DNA of 64,000 nt, taken from Aneurinibacillus soli. Lineage in GTDB: Bacteria > Bacillota > Bacilli > Aneurinibacillales > Aneurinibacillaceae. A program made the position numbers and the translations under genes. The stretch lies in assembly GCF_002355375.1 (NCBI RefSeq), contig NZ_AP017312.1, forward strand, positions 799,501 through 863,500, written 5' to 3'. The notes below the pieces were generated by a model, which did no database searches, was not told where the DNA came from, and was given only the letters and a program-made list of their open reading frames with translations. Of the stretch, positions 1 through 7,590 are shown piece after piece (the stretch's first letter is position 1; each line of letters starts with the position of its first letter).

Positions 1-429
1 ACAGGGTCTATGCAGCAAGATCCGGAAAAGTTCAATCCAGATATGTTAAACCGCGTAAGCTGGTCTGAATTACCTAAGTACAGTGATGTATTTACGTATG
101 AGCCCCATGCGCATCACTTCCACCGTGTACTCGGTAAGGAAAGTTTTATGTTGGCACAGCCACGTGTAGCAGTTAAAAATGATATCCATACCGTTAGCGA
201 ATTATTACATGCTCATCACTTTGGTAACCGTTACTTTGCGTATCCATACGGTCAGTATAACCAAAACACGATTAAAATTTTAAAACAAGAAGGCATCCAT
301 ATGGCCTTTACAACTAGAAAAGGAAGGGTATATCCAGGCAGTCCAAAATTTGAATTGAATCGCATCGGTGTGTTTCCGTATACAAGTCTTAAAGAATTTA
401 AAAAGAGCATCGGTTTAAATGCTTTGTGA
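1..429 (+). CDS. Polysaccharide deacetylase family protein, C-terminal part
   Basis: The reading frame is open from the first base (T-G-S before the first Met at 10), so this is the 3' end of a gene that begins outside the window. The segment FAYPYGQYN followed by LKQEGIHMAFTTRKGRV is the characteristic end of the NodB-type deacetylase fold, in which a metal-dependent enzyme removes acetyl groups from cell-wall glycans or N-acetylglucosamine polymers. The catalytic Asp/His metal motifs would lie upstream and cannot be checked. Substrate is not determinable. A weak hairpin with a T run follows at 457-486, before the insertion element. Confidence 0.75.
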   Translation, partial: TGSMQQDPEKFNPDMLNRVSWSELPKYSDVFTYEPHAHHFHRVLGKESFMLAQPRVAVKNDIHTVSELLHAHHFGNRYFAYPYGQYNQNTIKILKQEGIHMAFTTRKGRVYPGSPKFELNRIGVFPYTSLKEFKKSIGLNAL

Positions 430-456
430 AATAGCTGCTCAAATAAAAAAGAAAAC

Positions 457-486
457 AAGTCATCTTAAGTTAGGTGGCTTTTTTCT
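457..486 (+). terminator. Probable terminator after the deacetylase
   Basis: An 8-bp stem (457-464 with 473-480, including two or three G-T pairs) is followed by a run of T. It lies 10 bp before the left end of the insertion element. Confidence 0.5.
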
Positions 487-495
487 GTTACCTGT

Positions 496-1641
496 TATAT
501 AAGTTGAATTAAATAATTTACATTTTTGTGCACAAGCGATTCACAATCCGACATAAATCTTGATTTATGTGCTGAATAAATGCCTGTACATTGGTACGAA
601 TCTCTTTTACAGATTCATAAAACACATTTTCGATGATTGATTTTTTCAGCCATTTCCACAAGCCTTCGATAAGGTTAAGGTTTGGACTATACGGAGGCAA
701 AAAGACAAGGGAGAGACGCTCCGCCTGTTCTTGTAAAAAGGGCTGAATCAATTTTGCATGATGAATACGTGCATTATCCAGAACCATGACAATTTTCCCT
801 GTGGGATACTGTTCAAGTACAAGTTCTAAAAAGGAAAGAAATGTTTGGGCGTCGTACTGTTCACGTTCGATACAGAATACGTTTCCTGTTTCATAGTTCA
901 AGGCTCCAATTAGCTTTACACCCTGATGCTTTCCATACGTTGGAATAAGGCGTTGCTTCCCCCGAAGAAACCAGGTAGAACTAACAGCCTGATAATCCCG
1001 GATCATCGCTTCATCTTGGAAAAGAACGTGGTCAATTTCTCCATTCAGAAGTTTTTTTTATCCCCGTAAAGGTTTCACGAAAAGCTTCCTGTTTTTCAGG
1101 ATCGGCTTTGGCAAGGGTATAAGAAGCTTTTGTATAGCTAAAACCGAGACGTTTCAAAAGTATGGTTACTCCTTTTAGTGTGTAAGAAACTCCATACTCT
1201 CGTTCGATCCATTTCCCAATTAGACCTGCGGTCCAGTTATACTCGACAGGGACATCAACATCAATCGGACGTTTCGTTGCGACTACCTCAGCCACCTGTT
1301 GTTCTTGTTCTTCCGTTAAACGTTTCGGTGCGCCAGGAGAATGTCTGAGTTCCAGACCAGCCAGCCCGTTTTTTCGATACAGTTTCAAATACGTGCAGAT
1401 GGTTTGGGGTGTACGCCCAAGAAGCTGTGCAATATCTTTATTTTTCTTTCCACAAAGATGAAGATACACGGTTTGATAGCGTTCGAACATCCGCTTATCC
1501 TTCGTGGTGTTCATCGCTTTCCTTGCTTCTTGTATGTCAATCTGCTTCTCATTCATCTTTTTGTCGCCTCTCCATCGTGAAAATCTTGATAGAGGTTTAT
1601 TTCCACACAAAACATAAAAAACCTTTAATTCAACTTATATA
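496..1641 (-). mobile_element. IS630-family insertion sequence
   Basis: Perfect 18-bp inverted repeats lie at 496-513 and 1624-1641, and their outermost bases are TA on both sides. This matches the known IS630/Tc1 habit of inserting at and duplicating a TA dinucleotide, so the true ends may be two or four bases further in. The enclosed 1.15 kb has the usual size for the family and encodes one transposase on the minus strand, split into two frames. The element sits directly downstream of the deacetylase and upstream of an unrelated TOPRIM gene. Confidence 0.85.
518..1610 (-). pseudogene. IS630-type DDE transposase, split in two frames
   Basis: The N-terminal frame (1032-1610) carries a helix-turn-helix region (KNKDIAQLLGRTPQTICTYL) and an RHSPGAPKRLTEEQ segment typical of IS630 transposases. 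The C-terminal frame (518-1006 from its first Met) carries the DDE core: VLFQDEA, where the first Asp lies upstream of that Met, then VLDNARIHHA and PNLNLIEGLWKWLK. The frames join at a run of eight T on the plus strand (1052-1059). Deleting one A of the mRNA run would give continuous G-I-K-K-L-L-N-G-E-I-D-H-V-L-F-Q-D-E-A. It is therefore inactivated by a one-base indel, or it relies on slippage at A8, or the base is a sequencing error. Confidence 0.8.
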
Positions 1642-1772
1642 GCTTGTTACACCGCAAACAATTTTCCAAAGGGTGTGAAGGGAGGAAGAAGGGTAACATA
1701 GAAGTAAACGGAAATACGGGGCAGAGGCATCAATGGTGGAGTGATTTGAGTTCATCCAGCGAAATCGTAGAA

Positions 1773-1801
1773 TTTACGGGCAGCGCAAATCGCCATATAA
1801 T
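1773..1801 (+). promoter_or_regulatory. Candidate sigma-A promoter before the TOPRIM gene
   Basis: TTTACG at 1773-1778 and TATAAT at 1796-1801 are separated by 17 bp and lie about 50 bp before the start codon. The rest of 1643-1840 shows no supported gene. A 64-codon open frame there lacks recognisable features. Confidence 0.5.
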
Positions 1802-1848
1802 AGAAGAGAGGACAAATATGTTGGTATATTCACTGTGAGGTGAGCGTC

Positions 1849-2190
1849 ATGATTGTGAACAAAGTCATTATCGTGGAAGGCAAGACCGACAAGAAACGTC
1901 TGGAAAAAATTATTGCAGAACCAGTCGAGATTATCTGCACCAACGGCACATTAAGTAGCTATAAGCTTGAGGAGCTATACAGTGAGGCAGGGGATGCAGA
2001 GGTATATATTTTTGTAGATGAGGATTCGTCCGGTCGCAAGCTGCGGGCCCAGCTTCGGCAGGAGTTTCCTTGCGCAAGGCATTTGTATACGCGCAAAAGC
2101 TATGCTGAAATTGCACGTACGCCGTACGACTACCTGGCCAAAATTTTACGCGACGCCTATATTGAGATAGATGAGGCGGTGATTCTGTAG
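1849..2190 (+). CDS. Small TOPRIM-domain protein
   Basis: A 113-residue protein consisting almost entirely of a TOPRIM fold. The conserved Glu is in IIVEGKTDKKRL near the N-terminus and the acidic DED motif is in IFVDEDSSGRKLR in the middle, with TNGTL between them, as in RNase M5 and DnaG-type TOPRIM proteins. It is much shorter than RNase M5 and lacks that enzyme's C-terminal rRNA-binding part, so it resembles the small Bacillus YusF-type proteins of unknown substrate. The ATG at 1849 is preferred because GAGGTG lies about 7 bp upstream; an in-frame GTG at 1840 is possible. Metal-dependent nucleic acid cleavage is inferred from the fold only. Confidence 0.8.
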   Translation: MIVNKVIIVEGKTDKKRLEKIIAEPVEIICTNGTLSSYKLEELYSEAGDAEVYIFVDEDSSGRKLRAQLRQEFPCARHLYTRKSYAEIARTPYDYLAKILRDAYIEIDEAVIL

Positions 2191-2223
2191 GCGCGTATAT
2201 GTAAAGGAGAAGATTATTAGTCG

Positions 2224-2835
2224 ATGTTAGAACAAATTCAACAGCGTATAAGTCAGCGTTCCGTTAACTTGTTTGGGTTCGCCCCGTTGATGCGGGCGGC
2301 TATTATGATACCTCTGATTGAAAAAGACGGCAAATGGCACGTTCTGTTTGAGGTGCGGGCCAGTACGCTTACGCGTCAGCCAGGAGAGATATGCTTCCCT
2401 GGGGGCAAGATTGATCCGTCTGATAAAAACGAGAAAGAGGCGGCTATCCGTGAGACATGTGAGGAGCTTGGCATTCAGTCTGACGATATTGAAGTGATCG
2501 CCGATCTCGGCGTGCTGATTCCGCCTTACTCTTCTTCCATCTACTCCTTTGTCGGGCGTATCCGGGATGAACGCCGCCTGTCACCTAACAAAGCGGAAGT
2601 CGGAGAAGTATTTTATGTGCCGCTTTCGTTTTTTCTGGAGAATGAGCCGCAGGTACACTACATTCAGCTGGCCGTGAAGCCGGATGAAGATTTCCCGTTC
2701 GACCTCATTCCGCTCGGCAAAGAGTACAAGTGGCGGACCACTCGCTTGCCTGAATTTTTCTATCAATACAATGGGAAAATTATCTGGGGATTAACGGCGC
2801 GGATTGTGCAAGAGTTCATCTCGGTCATCAAGTGA
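2224..2835 (+). CDS. Nudix hydrolase, probable coenzyme A pyrophosphatase
   Basis: 203 residues. The Nudix box runs from GGKIDPSD to AAIRETCEELGI, with the RE..EE metal-binding core. It is preceded by the LTRQPGEICFPGG segment typical of the NudL/YeaB subgroup that hydrolyses coenzyme A to 3',5'-ADP and phosphopantetheine. The upstream in-frame stop at 2218 fixes the start region. The ribosome binding site AAAGGAGA is unusually far (about 15 bp) from the ATG. It lies 33 bp after the TOPRIM gene and probably shares its transcript. Confidence 0.85.
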   Translation: MLEQIQQRISQRSVNLFGFAPLMRAAIMIPLIEKDGKWHVLFEVRASTLTRQPGEICFPGGKIDPSDKNEKEAAIRETCEELGIQSDDIEVIADLGVLIPPYSSSIYSFVGRIRDERRLSPNKAEVGEVFYVPLSFFLENEPQVHYIQLAVKPDEDFPFDLIPLGKEYKWRTTRLPEFFYQYNGKIIWGLTARIVQEFISVIK

Positions 2836-2886
2836 AATTGTGAAAGTACTGTGTCCGATGTGCTGAACTCCTTCTAGAAGTAAAGG

Positions 2887-2915
2887 CCAAAAAAGCCTTT
2901 GCTTTTTTGGTTTTA
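2887..2915 (+). terminator. Rho-independent terminator
   Basis: A perfect 10-bp stem (2887-2896 with 2901-2910) with loop CTTT, followed by TTTTAT, 51 bp after the Nudix gene. Confidence 0.85.
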
Positions 2916-2998
2916 TCGCTGTTTTCACAAGGGTCACAGGCATAGATAACGTGCTTCCTACATATAGCCAAAACACTATACAAAGCAAATGAAACTTG

Positions 2999-3034
2999 AT
3001 AACATCTATATGGTGTAAACTAGATAGATGTTAT
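2999..3034. promoter_or_regulatory. Perfect inverted repeat upstream of ctaA
   Basis: ATAACATCTAT at 2999-3009 is the exact reverse complement of ATAGATGTTAT at 3024-3034, with a 14-bp spacer. TTGATA at 2996-3001 could be a -35 element overlapping the left arm. It may be an operator or an RNA hairpin; there is no strong T run for termination. Confidence 0.4.
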
Positions 3035-3226
3035 TTTGCATCTACAGTTCTACTGTATTTGTCCCATGTCAGCCCTGAAGCATGATGTAAGGAAGAGGTG
3101 TTATTGGCACGAAATCGCCTTTCTTTCCGATGCATTATACTGGTATGATGGGAATGCCATGTCGTGTATGTGAATATGACGTGGAGGCATAGCTACTACT
3201 TTTTAAGTATAACGGGGGACTTTTGT

Positions 3227-4162
3227 ATGGGTTATCGTTTACCTTTTGTAACAAGTGTCGCGATCTTCCTGCTGCTTATTGCCGGAGCGCTCGTCGTCGG
3301 ACTTGATGCCGGATTGGCTTGTTCGGACTGGCCGCTCTGCAACGGGCATATCATTCCACCAATGGAAGGCAAGATTATTATTGAGTACACGCATCGGATG
3401 CTATCGACAACGATCGGATTTATAGTTTTGGCCAATGTGTACATGGCATGGCGCCATCGGAAAGAGAGCCCGAAGGCCGCTAAACTGACGTTTGTTTCGC
3501 TTATTCTGTTGGGCGTGGTCGCTGTACTGGGCGGTGTGAACGTGCTGCACAAACTTCCGCGGGGTTTTACAGCGATGGATACGAGTGCTGCGATGTTGTT
3601 GTTTGCCACGTACGTTACGATTACGGGTATTAACCTGGCACAGCATCGGAGAGAGAATGGACAATTTGAGGAGAATCGCAATGTGCTTGCCCTTCGCAAA
3701 CGTGCCATGTGGGCAACGGGCGCGATTTATTTGCAAATTGTGCTTGGAGCGTTCATCAAGCATAGTCATGCTGGGAAAGTATGGGTGCTTGGTGGCGATG
3801 AGTGGCTTAGTGAGCTTATCACCTCTCAAACGGTTGCTGAAGTTTTGATGTACCTACATTTTGTTATAAGTGTAGTGGTTGCCGGCGCGATTATTAGCCT
3901 ATTCTTCCATTCCATGCAGAAGAAAGTGTTGAAGTTCGAAGCGTCGATGGTGGCGGGCTTGCTTGTATTAGAGATCGTTGCTGGTTTTGCGGATATTAGC
4001 GCGAATCTGGCGCTTTGGGCTAGCATTATGCATACATCGTTGTCTTCTTTACTGTTTGCGTTTAGTGTGTTTATGACTGTAGAGACACGATTAGGCGGCG
4101 AACTGCTGCGTTCCGGGTCTCTCGTGTCGCAGCGTCACCATTCCACAGGCAATCTTGGCTAA
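3227..4162 (+). CDS. ctaA: Haem A synthase CtaA
   Basis: Integral membrane enzyme that oxidises the methyl group of haem O to the formyl group of haem A for aa3/caa3 oxidases. The 311-residue length is normal for the Bacillus type. The extracellular cysteine pair is visible in ACSDWPLCNGHI (C-x5-C) and haem-ligand histidine regions in EYTHRMLS, VNVLHKLP, YLHFVIS and IMHTSLSS. Eight hydrophobic segments are apparent. The ATG at 3227 has GGGGGA upstream; a longer frame from 3164 adds a non-conserved hydrophilic leader. ctaB follows after 27 bp, forming an oxidase-assembly operon. Confidence 0.93.
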   Translation: MGYRLPFVTSVAIFLLLIAGALVVGLDAGLACSDWPLCNGHIIPPMEGKIIIEYTHRMLSTTIGFIVLANVYMAWRHRKESPKAAKLTFVSLILLGVVAVLGGVNVLHKLPRGFTAMDTSAAMLLFATYVTITGINLAQHRRENGQFEENRNVLALRKRAMWATGAIYLQIVLGAFIKHSHAGKVWVLGGDEWLSELITSQTVAEVLMYLHFVISVVVAGAIISLFFHSMQKKVLKFEASMVAGLLVLEIVAGFADISANLALWASIMHTSLSSLLFAFSVFMTVETRLGGELLRSGSLVSQRHHSTGNLG

Positions 4163-4189
4163 CGAGTAATTTATTTAAGGAGGGATATT

Positions 4190-5125
4190 GTGGGAACTCC
4201 TATCTCAGAAATTAAATCAGCAGAATATGAAAATACGACGGGGGCTGTACAGGGAGAACCAATGACTTTAAAAGAAACAATACGTGAATATGTTGGGGTT
4301 ACAAAAGTTGGGATTACGATCTCGAACTTAATGACACTGTTTGCTGGCTTGTGGCTGGCAGCGGATGGACCGCTACCGCTCTCGATCACGCTTCTAACTG
4401 CGCTTGGCTCATCTTTCATTATTATGTCCGGGACGTCATTAAATAACTACCTTGACCGTGATCTGGATCGCCATATGGAGCGTACGAAAAGTCGTGCGCT
4501 AGTAGAAGGACGCTTGAAACCACAAAATGTTATGCGTCTGGGATTGATTCTTGGTGTGCTCGGTTCTTTGATGCTTCTCTCCGTTAATGCGCTTTGTGCA
4601 GTGCTTGGGCTTGTCGCATTGTTCTTCTATGTTGTTGTGTATACGATGTGGACGAAGCGTACGACAACATTGAACACGCTAGTAGGTGCAGTATCCGGGG
4701 CTATGCCACCAGTTATGGGCTATACGGCAATTAGTGGAACGCTTGATCTGACTGCGTGGATTTTGTTTTTCTTCATGTTTATCTGGCAGTGTCCGCACTT
4801 TCTGGCACTTGCTATGCGTCGGGCGAATGATTACCGCAGTGCTGGGTTCCAGATGATGCCAGCTGTATACGGATTCCGTGTTACCAAAAATCATATTCTT
4901 AGCTATACGATTGCCCTTGTCCCGATCTCTCTTATGCTGTATATGGTAGGAGAAGTCGGCAAAGTGTATCTTGTAGCAATGAGTATACTTGGCTTTGGCT
5001 ATCTCTTATTGAACTTCTCCGGACTGTTTGCGAAAGATGATATCAAATTTGGTCGTCGCTCGTTTACGTATTCCATTATTTATCTGACCTTGTTCTGTTT
5101 GTTTGTTATGATTGACCGGGTATAA
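4190..5125 (+). CDS. ctaB: Protohaem IX farnesyltransferase CtaB (haem O synthase)
   Basis: UbiA-family prenyltransferase that adds a farnesyl group to haem B to give haem O, the substrate of CtaA. The Asp-rich catalytic motif is NNYLDRDLDRHMERTKSRAL, with a second acidic region near RRANDYRSAGFQM. About nine membrane segments follow a roughly 30-residue hydrophilic N-terminus. Translation starts at GTG 4190, placed by AAGGAGGG four bases upstream; ATG 4262 is the next candidate. Length 311 is typical. The gene lies in order between ctaA and a Sco gene. Confidence 0.93.
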   Translation: MGTPISEIKSAEYENTTGAVQGEPMTLKETIREYVGVTKVGITISNLMTLFAGLWLAADGPLPLSITLLTALGSSFIIMSGTSLNNYLDRDLDRHMERTKSRALVEGRLKPQNVMRLGLILGVLGSLMLLSVNALCAVLGLVALFFYVVVYTMWTKRTTTLNTLVGAVSGAMPPVMGYTAISGTLDLTAWILFFFMFIWQCPHFLALAMRRANDYRSAGFQMMPAVYGFRVTKNHILSYTIALVPISLMLYMVGEVGKVYLVAMSILGFGYLLLNFSGLFAKDDIKFGRRSFTYSIIYLTLFCLFVMIDRV

Positions 5126-5126
5126 G

Positions 5127-5738
5127 ATGGTTTCGTCCGGGAAGCGGGAGTGGGTTACGTGGTTTGTTGCGGCGTTGTTGCTTGTCGTTTGTGGACTGAT
5201 CGGCTGGAAGTTGTGGTGGGGAAGCAGCACGTTACCTGTCGTGGACCGCGCCCCTAATTTTACGCTTACAGACATGTATGGCCGTACGGTGCCGCTTCGC
5301 GAATCGGATGGAAAAGTGCGAATCGTATCGTTTCACTACACGCGCTGCCCGGACATATGCCAGGCCACCAACTTTAAACTTTTACGTCTGGCAGAGCAGC
5401 TTCGTAAGGAGAAATTGCTCGCAGAGCGAGTACTGCTGATGACCATATCATTCGATTCAAAGTATGATACTGAAGCTGTGCTTAAGCAGTATACAGACCG
5501 AACCGGAATGAAGCAGGACGGCTGGCTGTTCCTGCGCGGGAGTCAGGAGCAAACAAAGCAGGTGCTCAAAGGGTTTAAGGTGTTGGCAGAGGAACAAGAT
5601 GGCGGACTGTTTATGCATTCGAATCAGTTGTTCCTGCTTGATGGTAGCCAGAATATTCGTGCGGTGTACCGCATGGGAAGCGAGTTGGATACCGATGCGA
5701 TGCTCGCTGATATTCATGCGCTGCTAGAGGATAAATAA
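5127..5738 (+). CDS. SCO1/SenC family copper chaperone for cytochrome c oxidase
   Basis: A membrane-anchored thioredoxin-fold protein that delivers copper to the CuA centre. A single N-terminal membrane anchor (about residues 11-30) is followed by the copper motif TRCPDIC (C-x3-C) and the distant conserved His in LFMHSNQLFLLD, completing the usual three-ligand set. It begins two bases after ctaB and completes a ctaA-ctaB-sco cassette. An in-frame TTG at 5112 would overlap ctaB by 14 bases; ATG 5127 is chosen as the more usual start. A terminator follows at 5744-5776. Confidence 0.9.
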   Translation: MVSSGKREWVTWFVAALLLVVCGLIGWKLWWGSSTLPVVDRAPNFTLTDMYGRTVPLRESDGKVRIVSFHYTRCPDICQATNFKLLRLAEQLRKEKLLAERVLLMTISFDSKYDTEAVLKQYTDRTGMKQDGWLFLRGSQEQTKQVLKGFKVLAEEQDGGLFMHSNQLFLLDGSQNIRAVYRMGSELDTDAMLADIHALLEDK

Positions 5739-5743
5739 GCAAC

Positions 5744-5776
5744 AGGCTGTCCGGAGGAACGGGCAGCCTTTTTTTC
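5744..5776 (+). terminator. Rho-independent terminator after the ctaA-ctaB-sco cassette
   Basis: A 9-bp stem with one G-T pair (5744-5752 with 5761-5769) is followed by seven T. Confidence 0.85.
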
Positions 5777-5856
5777 TGTCGGGGCTACCTCCTGCGGTTG
5801 CATCGCTCCTGCTAGGTTTGATAAAGTCAGAGATTAGAAAGTAAAGGAGGAAGACG

Positions 5857-6771
5857 ATGAACTGGATTGAATACCAGCTCCGGTTTCCGTTCCAGACGGA
5901 TGAGGAGTCAGTGATGTACATGCTTGGAGAAATGGGGTTTGAGAATAGCTGGATTGACAGCCCGGTTGACATTATTCAAATTCCAGATGGATATGATTAC
6001 GCGGTTAAAGAAGCGGATAGCACAATCATTACATATGAGTCGGTACAATGTTCGAAAGAAGAGCTGGCTGCTTATGCGGAAAAGTCATTGGCACGTATCC
6101 GTGAAGAGTTCATGCCAACCGGTCTGATCGAGGTAATATGGAAAGAGCCGGAATTGCAGCATGTGGATGATTGGAAAGAACATTTTACGGTTGAAGTGGT
6201 GTCAGATGAGCTTGTATTAGTCCCGCTCTGGCTACAGGAAGAGGCAGAGAAATATTCGCAACCGTATAAGCTGCTTATAGAGCCAGGTGGCGCATTCGGG
6301 ACTGGCAAGCATGGCACAACGAAAAGTTGCCTTCGTGTGATTGAAGAACTGGATACAGCAGGCAAAGCAGTGATCGATATTGGAGCTGGTTCTGGTATTC
6401 TCGGCGTATACTGCATCATGCGCGGAGCGGGGCATGTGCTAGCAATTGATATTAACCCGTCCTCACCATCAGAGATTGGATATCTTGCGGAGTTGAACAA
6501 CGTACCTTCTCCGGAGGTATTTGTCGGAGATGGGAACTGTCTGGAAGGAGAAAGCATGTATGATATTCTGCTTATTAACATTGGGGGGGAAGAGGCTATT
6601 CGGCAGGTTGCTACGTGTCGTCGCTTGCTGAAAGCAGGTGGAGTGGCCGTCGTCTCGGGTATTGTAGAATGGGCAGAAGCTGATGTGATACAGGAATATG
6701 AAGCACGCGGCTTTATCCTGTGTGAGCGCAGGGCAGATGAGGAATGGCTGACGCTTCGCTTTGATGCGTAA
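5857..6771 (+). CDS. PrmA-like class I methyltransferase (ribosomal protein L11 methyltransferase family)
   Basis: 304 residues. The SAM-binding part shows GGAFGTGKHGTTKS, the family signature, then motif I VIDIGAGSGILGVYC and the acidic LAIDINPSS. The N-terminal 130 residues match the substrate-recognition half of PrmA in layout. Two features differ from ordinary PrmA: the post-motif segment reads LLINIGGEEAI where PrmA usually has NILA followed by Pro, and the gene is not beside dnaJ or rsmE. It may be a second PrmA paralogue with another protein substrate. The ribosome binding site AAAGGAGGAAG precedes ATG 5857. Confidence 0.8.
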   Translation: MNWIEYQLRFPFQTDEESVMYMLGEMGFENSWIDSPVDIIQIPDGYDYAVKEADSTIITYESVQCSKEELAAYAEKSLARIREEFMPTGLIEVIWKEPELQHVDDWKEHFTVEVVSDELVLVPLWLQEEAEKYSQPYKLLIEPGGAFGTGKHGTTKSCLRVIEELDTAGKAVIDIGAGSGILGVYCIMRGAGHVLAIDINPSSPSEIGYLAELNNVPSPEVFVGDGNCLEGESMYDILLINIGGEEAIRQVATCRRLLKAGGVAVVSGIVEWAEADVIQEYEARGFILCERRADEEWLTLRFDA

Positions 6772-6792
6772 CAGCCAAAACATACAAACAAA

Positions 6793-6830
6793 ATAAAAAA
6801 GCAAGCTTGAGAATAAGCTCGCTTTTTTAT
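6793..6830. terminator. Bidirectional terminator between convergent genes
   Basis: AAAAAAGC pairs with GCTTTTTT, and after one mismatch AGCTT pairs with AAGCT. A-rich left and T-rich right flanks allow it to serve both the methyltransferase (+) and the PilZ gene (-). Confidence 0.85.
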
Positions 6831-6835
6831 TTTGT

Positions 6836-7279
6836 TCAAGAAGAAGGGGTGAATTTTTTTATAGAAGTAATTTCTTCCGTTGTTGCAAAGCGGCAGCTTG
6901 GACTAAGTGGGGAACGTCGTAGCCGAACTTCAAGCTGGTGAAGTATGCTGGTTATGTTGGGGAATTGTTCGTTATCGATCGTAAACTGGACTCCGTATTC
7001 TTGAAGTCCGGTTTCACTGCTTTTTTTCCAGACAATATAACCAGGAAACTTAACCATCTGATTCAGGATTGTTGTCTCGAATTCCAGAATAATTTGTGGT
7101 GTGACTGGAAGGAGAACATTGGAGGTGAAGCGAAGTCCGCCCGCACTAATGTCCTCGATCAACACATTTGCACTTCCTGTTTCAATTGCATTTTCTTTTA
7201 CACGGATAATTGTTACATCCGAGATAAGTGGATTTTTAAGTGTAAGACGGAAAAACTGTCGTTTTTCCTGGTCTTTCAT
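6836..7279 (-). CDS. PilZ-domain protein, probable c-di-GMP effector
   Basis: 147 residues. The two PilZ ligand motifs are both intact: RxxxR as RQFFR near the N-terminus and D-x-S-x-x-G as EDISAGGLRF about 30 residues later. These residues bind cyclic di-GMP in characterised PilZ proteins. No catalytic or membrane domain is attached, so it is a stand-alone adaptor. The ATG at 7279 has AGGAAGTGAGG upstream and is preferred to one 13 codons earlier. An HD-GYP protein at 12.7 kb suggests a c-di-GMP circuit in this organism; the target process is unknown. Confidence 0.85.
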   Translation of the reverse strand: MKDQEKRQFFRLTLKNPLISDVTIIRVKENAIETGSANVLIEDISAGGLRFTSNVLLPVTPQIILEFETTILNQMVKFPGYIVWKKSSETGLQEYGVQFTIDNEQFPNITSILHQLEVRLRRSPLSPSCRFATTEEITSIKKFTPSS

Positions 7280-7421
7280 AACCCTCACTTCCTTGTTGTC
7301 GATGTTCTGCTTGACCATTATTACAAAGTTATGCTATCATTTTTTTGCAGATGGTTACTATATCTTACGTAGTACATTACTATATTACCATCGTTTTTGA
7401 ATTTTTTGTGTATTTTTTTAT

Positions 7422-7508
7422 GCGAGTGTGGCGGAATTGGCAGACGCGCTAGATTCAGGTTCTAGTGGGGGCAACCCCGTGGAGGTTCAAGTCCTCTCAT
7501 TCGCACCA
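7422..7508 (+). tRNA. tRNA-Leu (anticodon CAG)
   Basis: A class II tRNA. The acceptor GCGAGTG pairs with CATTCGC (one G-T pair), the D-arm GCG/CGC closes GGAATTGGCAGA-type sequence, and the anticodon stem CTAGA/TCTAG encloses TTCAGGT with anticodon CAG at 7456-7458. A long variable arm (GGGG-GCAA-CCCC) is typical of leucine tRNAs. The T-arm contains TTCAAGT, and discriminator A plus encoded CCA end at 7508. Confidence 0.97.
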
Positions 7509-7527
7509 TATATACTACAGTCAAGTC

Positions 7528-7548
7528 GCCGCTGTGCGGCTTTTTTTC
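7528..7548 (+). terminator. Terminator after tRNA-Leu
   Basis: GCCGC-TGT-GCGGC followed by seven T, 19 bp after the tRNA. Confidence 0.85.
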
Positions 7549-7590
7549 GTATACAGGATTCAAGCGAAACTGGAAGAAAGAAGGGGTGCA

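Larger units (their letters stand above)
2836..3226. other. 391-bp intergenic region before ctaA
   Basis: It holds the Nudix terminator (2887-2915), an 11-bp perfect inverted repeat at 2999-3034, and AT-rich sequence with -10-like hexamers at 3136-3141 (TATACT) and 3144-3149 (TATGAT) that lack a convincing -35 at normal spacing. No coding frame with a ribosome binding site was found. Confidence 0.6.

Noticed and set aside
1644-1838. 64-codon frame between the IS element and the TOPRIM gene
   Set aside because: Starts at the IS border without a ribosome binding site and overlaps the promoter of the next gene.
7465-7590. Upstream extension of the adeR reading frame
   Set aside because: It begins inside tRNA-Leu and crosses its terminator; the ATG at 7591 has a proper ribosome binding site.
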